In this document: piece by piece, positions 59,401-64,000 of the stretch
How the letters are laid out: every line of letters begins with the position of its first letter
Position numbering within the stretch: the stretch's first letter is position 1
Origin: Struthidea cinerea
Lineage: Eukaryota; Chordata; Aves; Passeriformes; Corcoracidae
DNA length: 64,000 bases
NCBI GenBank assembly: GCA_013397865.1
Contig: VZTI01005569.1
Coordinates: forward strand, 292,400 to 356,399
Direction: 5' to 3'
Program-made: the position numbers and the translations under genes
The notes under the pieces: model-generated
Database searches by the model: none
What the model was told of the DNA's origin: nothing
Seen by the model: the letters and a program-made list of their open reading frames with translations, nothing else

Positions 59401-59800
59401 TTGAAGACATTTTAATTTTCTCTGTACAACATTTGGAATTTTTTCTTTATGGGAGCTTCTCATATTTCAACATTTGTTTTTGCTCCAGGGCAAAAAAAAT
59501 TAAGATGAACCATTTTAAAATATTATTCTTGCAGAAGGTAAAATACTGAAATATTTTAAAATTTGGGTTTTTTATGTTAACACTGAACTTTTTCAGCCTG
59601 AACTGCAAAGTTTGCCAGCCCGAGGGCAGAGTGAAGGATTTGCCAGTCCTCATCCTAGTTGTATCCTCAGATCTCATGTGTCCATGATGGGCAGGAGGGC
59701 CCGGTCTTGTCACTGGGCCAGGCTTCTTTGTTCACCCGATACAGGAGGCCACGCTCTGGAAGGGGCACTTGAAACATCCGAAATCAAATTCACAAAATCA
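50439..59800. other. Gene-poor stretch
   Basis: I see no exon, RNA gene or confident transposon between the 56-bp repeat and the CR1 tail at 59.8 kb. Purine-rich sequence at 51.0-51.25 kb gives a spurious - strand open frame. The region is compatible with a long intron or intergenic DNA. Confidence 0.5.
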
Positions 59801-59915
59801 GAATAGAATCAGAATGGTTTGGGTTGGAAGGGACCTTTTAAAGGTCACCTGGTCCAATACCCCTGCAATGAGCAGGGACATCTTTAACCAGATCAGGTTG
59901 CTGAGAGTCCCATAC
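59801..59915 (-). mobile_element. CR1 LINE 3' end, antisense, short
   Basis: AGAATGGTTTGGGTTGGAAG followed by GGACC and GGTCACCTGGTCCAATACCC is the reverse complement of the CR1 3' terminus, ending near GATCAGGTTGCTGAGAG. The copy is heavily 5' truncated at about 115 bases. Confidence 0.92.
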
Positions 59916-62392
59916 AACTTCTTTTCTTTTATCTAAAGTCCCACCATTCATATCTGGCTCAGATGCATTGTAGTGTTACATTTACCTCAAATTTAATATT
60001 TTGATTCTATTATTTATTTCATTAGAACTGTCTTGTAGAACCACCGTTTTCTGAAAACTACATTTTTATTTGAAAGATCTGTTGACAGTCTCTGTCAGCT
60101 TTAGCTTATATAAGGATCAGGATGTTCAGAGAAGTCAGTTGGTTTTGTTAACAAAAACCCCAAACAACCCAAAATAAAGCAATCTCTTAATTTTTCTTAC
60201 ACAAGAGCAGAATGTGAGTGAAATTTTCATGAAAACGGTATTTCTGTTTTTACTTCTCCTTCTTGAGGTGTCTGCCACCTGGTCTGGTTCTTTTTATACC
60301 AGGAAAAGAAATCCTGTTTCTCAACTGTCTTCAAAGAATATGTTGGTTTCACTAAAATATGTGTGGTTTTATGTGCTTTCAACAGCGGCAGCTTTTACAA
60401 AATATCACAAAATGTGTAGATATCTGTCCTGTAGTGGGAATTACAGCAAAATGGGTTCTGCACAATTTTTCAATTATTTTCTAATCCCAGACAGACTGGA
60501 AGCTACACTTACTGACAAACCTCATGGGAAATAGCAACATGTACCAGATTGCTTTTCACCTCTAGCAATTTAGTACTTTCTCAGGAATTAGACTGTGTTA
60601 GATTAGATATTTAATAATCTGGTTTTTTTTTTCCTTAAATTGCTTTTGATAAGAAATATTTCAACATTTTTTTTTGAGAAAACATGCTGGATTTTTAGTA
60701 GTGGGGTGTGGGATTCATTTTACTTCAGATCTCTGCAGTTGAGTCAGTCACTCTCTGTCCCATTTATAGTGCCTAAAGGGGAAGAGGTACTCATGGGACA
60801 TATTTGATCTGACCTATTTTACGTGTCTGCATCAGGAGGAGATGAGTGATACTCCAGGAACATTTGGCAAACTGACTAAATTTCCGTCAACTGCAGAAGC
60901 AGCTAAGTGGGAGCAAAGGCTGTGTTAGAGACAGTGGAGTGTAGAGGAGTATGAACTCCCATCCGAACTTTCTGAAATATCTCCATGAACTTTTTAAAAC
61001 TTGAGGTCTGCGTCTTAACTTCAAGTGGGATAGTTTCCAGATCCTCTGTCTTAAGAGTACTTTGTAGTGCTAAGGTTTATAATCTTTAGTGGTGCCTTTG
61101 TTACACCTAAAAAACATATCACATAGAAGGTAAATATATTCTCATGCAAAGTTTTGAAAATGGAGAGAACCACAATAACAGGATCTCTGTAGAAGGATAG
61201 CACTGTCTTCCTTCTCTTGAAGCACGTTTTGGCTCTACAGTAATGGAGTATCTTATGATTTGGGATTAAATGATATTTTTGAAAAGTCAATTATTTTGAC
61301 TTTTTTTAAGTAACTTTCTTGTTTGTAAATTAATTCTTAGTTTGAAATAAGCAATGAAAATATAAGAATTTCCCAAGTAAATTCTAAGCAATCATTAACT
61401 TTAAACTGAAAAGATGCAGTTAAATTCCAGTTTGTTTCTAATCTCAAAAAAATTTTGGCCATGTATGTAATCATGAAAATGCACTAGCACAGACACACTT
61501 GGCTGAAAATACATTCCCTCCTTCTTGTTGTACAGTATAACAAGTTTCATAATTGTTCATGATTATTTGCTTTATGATGCTTTGCTCATGTTCAGCATAG
61601 CTGTTTTTTTTTTCCCAGAGTACTAACTTACTTTGATACTGTGAAAAGTTCAGATACTTTTTAGGGATTTTTCTTTCCCTTGTGCTTATTAGAAAACAAA
61701 CCTCTCTTTAATCTGGTGTAGACTGCTTTGTATATCGAAATACTGCATCTTTTTTCAAATATCTATAATGAACTATATAGTGCTTATTTATTTTATGTTG
61801 CCACCAAACATGTTGGAAATTTTAACGATCTTTGAAAAGATGCACTTCCAGCCTGAAGGGGTTGATAAATCAGGTAAGGCGTGTAATTAATGCAAGGATT
61901 TAGAGGTTACATAAATTAATAGTAGTGTAAAGATAGTTAACAATATGCTGCTTAAATTAACTTTATTTGACAGTGAATTCTTTTCTGTAGTGTAGTAAGA
62001 AGAAAAATATTTAGCTCATTGAAGAAAGAACAATATTGTAGTCACTGTGTGCTGGCAACCCAACTGCACCAGGCCTGAGGGGCTGAAAAGTCCATGGATA
62101 TTGGTAAGGAAGGATTGAGAACTGGTCACACACAGGGACATCTTCTGTGCTGGCCCATGACAGTCCTGAGGGACTGAGCTGAGTATTAATAAATAGAGGA
62201 GGAGCTGTGCCTTGGTTCAGACAGGGAACTCCAAATGAATTAACAGCATGGAAGGCAACAGCAAACGAGTAAAGTAAAGTTGGAGGACTCAAGTTGTGGT
62301 GGGGGTGATGGGAGAAGAGAGAAATATTAGGAAGCAGATTATGAAGGGCTTTGAATGTCAAGTGGCCATACAACAGGATTTGATTCCTGTTT

Positions 62393-62462
62393 CCTGCTAT
62401 GTGACATTAGGCAAATCATGACATTTTTCTGGTTTTTATGAGTTGAAAATGTGGATAATGCT
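62393..62462 (+). mobile_element. MIR-like SINE core fragment
   Basis: CTGCTATGTGACATTAGGCA, then AATCATGACA, and AGTTGAAAATGTGGATAATG follow the order of the MIR consensus (CTGTGTGACCTTGGGCAAGT ... GTAAAATGGGGATAAT). It is old and diverged, as expected for this amniote-wide family. Flanks at 62.04-62.39 kb also look like ancient repeat but are unassigned. Confidence 0.55.
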
Positions 62463-63960
62463 TGCATACCAAGTAGCAAACTGTGGTGACAGCTCTGATC
62501 TTGGTGCAATGTAAATGAGATATTTAATTTACTAATTTTAAAAATTCTTAAATGAACATGGTGATGTAAAAGCATTAGATTCATACTTTCAGTGAACTTA
62601 TTTTTTGTAGTACTCATTAACATATTTTTCTGTAATCAAGATTTCTGCAGAGCTTGATTTCTGTACACAAAGCTTTTTATTTATGGAAAGCAAGTTTCTG
62701 CAAGGTGATTTGCTTTCTAATCTGTAGCTGTATTGAATAGTTAATGAGGAAGTGTCCTTCTCATTGTACTTCATGATCCTAAGACTTTTCTTAAAATACA
62801 TAGGTAGGAGATTATATCGTGTCATTAACTGTTAAATTTATTGTCCCCATTCATTGCATAAGACAAACATGTGCAATACCATTGCCAGCTGCAGAAGCAA
62901 TCCTTGCATGTATTGATTTTATTTTCCAAATAAGAACTTACCACATCAGATATGCTCAGAGTGGTACAGTTTGTAAAAGCAAAATACAGCACAGCAGAGA
63001 AACTGCATTGTTCTGGAGGGAATTATTGGTTTCACACAGATATTCCTTCTCTCGGAGATGAAAAAACTGTTAGACTTGAATCGGTTTGAAGTTCAAGAAT
63101 TGTTGTGATATCCATGATGATCTTACACAGTATTATCTCTAAGAATTCCTGTCTACCATGTCCAGCCAGCCAAAGTACCATGACTCATGCTGGTAGATGA
63201 TGACCAGAGCTGGATTTTACACCCTTTCACTGCCTCTCATCTGGATTTCGGTAGGATAACACACTGTGGTTTAAAGTAACCGTTGTTTAATAAAGGGTCA
63301 CCAGTCCAGAAAAGGGCACTGGGGGAATTCAGCAACACAGGCAGAGGTGAGTTGAATTCAGTTTTGAATGCTGGTTTCCTACAGATCAAGCTCAAAGCCT
63401 ACATCCTTGTTTGTAAGAACACCGCTGGAAATTGAATGGGCAAGATTGAGAGACATTCACACAGAAAGAGAGAAATAGAGAGAAAGCTTCCAAAAGTTAC
63501 ATATTAGTTATGTCACTTGACATGCAATGGAAAACAGTTGGATATGACAGCAATCCAAAAACACATAATGACAAAAAGTTATCCATAAAAATATCATTAA
63601 GCTCACTTTTGAAGATGGTAATAATTTTATTGACATTTGAGAAAACTTATCTTTTCTAAAGTTAACATTTTATGCAAAATGATTGAGACATCTGGAGAAA
63701 ACCTATATCTGAATGAGTCAGTTTGTGGGTTGTTGAGTCAGTTGGTGGCTTAGGTAAATTGAAATGAAAATAGTTTTTCTTTCTGTTGGTGTTTTGATGT
63801 TTCTCTCTTCTGCAGTAAGTAAACAATTTGCTGTTAATATTACTTGTATTTTTATTAAAATTATACTTACTATTGATTATGACTGGGGAAGCAAAGTGCT
63901 TCCCACAGTAGGTTAAGACTTAAGTTCGTGACCACCTAAGGAATCTGAATACACATTAGT

Positions 63961-64000
63961 TTATGGGACCTGATGACATGCATCCCAGAGTCCTGAGGGA
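63961..64000 (+). mobile_element. CR1 LINE fragment cut by the window edge
   Basis: GGGACCTGATGACATGCATC followed by CCAGAGTCCTGAGGGA matches the CR1 reverse-transcriptase-region block 'GGGCCTGATGAGATGCATCC'. It continues beyond the window, so a longer CR1 copy is expected to the right. Confidence 0.75.

Noticed and set aside
1..64000. Undescribed biological system, operon or gene cluster
   Set aside because: The window reads as one known condensin gene plus repeats and non-coding vertebrate DNA. Nothing seen requires a new system.

Overview
This window is ordinary vertebrate nuclear DNA, most likely from a bird. Evidence for a bird: several CR1 LINE fragments (including copies ending in the typical octamer-like tail), a class of LTR that is very common in avian genomes, and fairly compact introns. 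The only gene I can reconstruct with confidence is NCAPG2, which encodes the condensin II subunit CAP-G2. It lies on the + strand from 1478 to 27625. Recognition rests on codon-by-codon similarity to human NCAPG2 as I remember it, not on a database search.

Layout. From 1 to about 27.6 kb there are 19 NCAPG2 coding exons, all with GT-AG introns and an uninterrupted reading phase. They total 2520 nt, i.e. 839 codons plus a TGA stop, roughly the last three quarters of a protein of about 1140 residues. The 5' exons lie to the left of the window. The introns hold a 128-bp direct repeat flanking the first visible exon, a gap of 42 N inside a T homopolymer, CR1 fragments, one LTR fragment and, in the 3.8-kb last intron, AT-rich DNA that looks constrained. 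From 27.6 to 43.4 kb I see no convincing gene: CR1 pieces, an AT-rich palindrome, an almost complete solo LTR with a near-perfect 5-bp target-site duplication, another CR1, a poly-T tract, and two weak exon candidates.

At 43.7-44.65 kb there is a strong CpG island, broken by 350 N and containing a degenerate GC-rich minisatellite. In other amniotes the gene after NCAPG2, in the same orientation, is PTPRN2, so the island is a reasonable candidate for that gene's promoter or first exon; I cannot see its coding sequence. From 45 to 64 kb the DNA is gene-poor and compatible with the start of a long first intron or with intergenic sequence. It holds a two-tier CCACG/CCACA pentanucleotide array, a 56-bp direct repeat, a CR1 tail, a MIR-like SINE core and a CR1 coding-region fragment running off the right edge.

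I looked for an undescribed system and did not find one. The observations most worth checking are the CpG island with its gap, a candidate signal-peptide first exon at 42762-42845, the duplicated 128-bp and 56-bp segments, and the AT-rich last intron.
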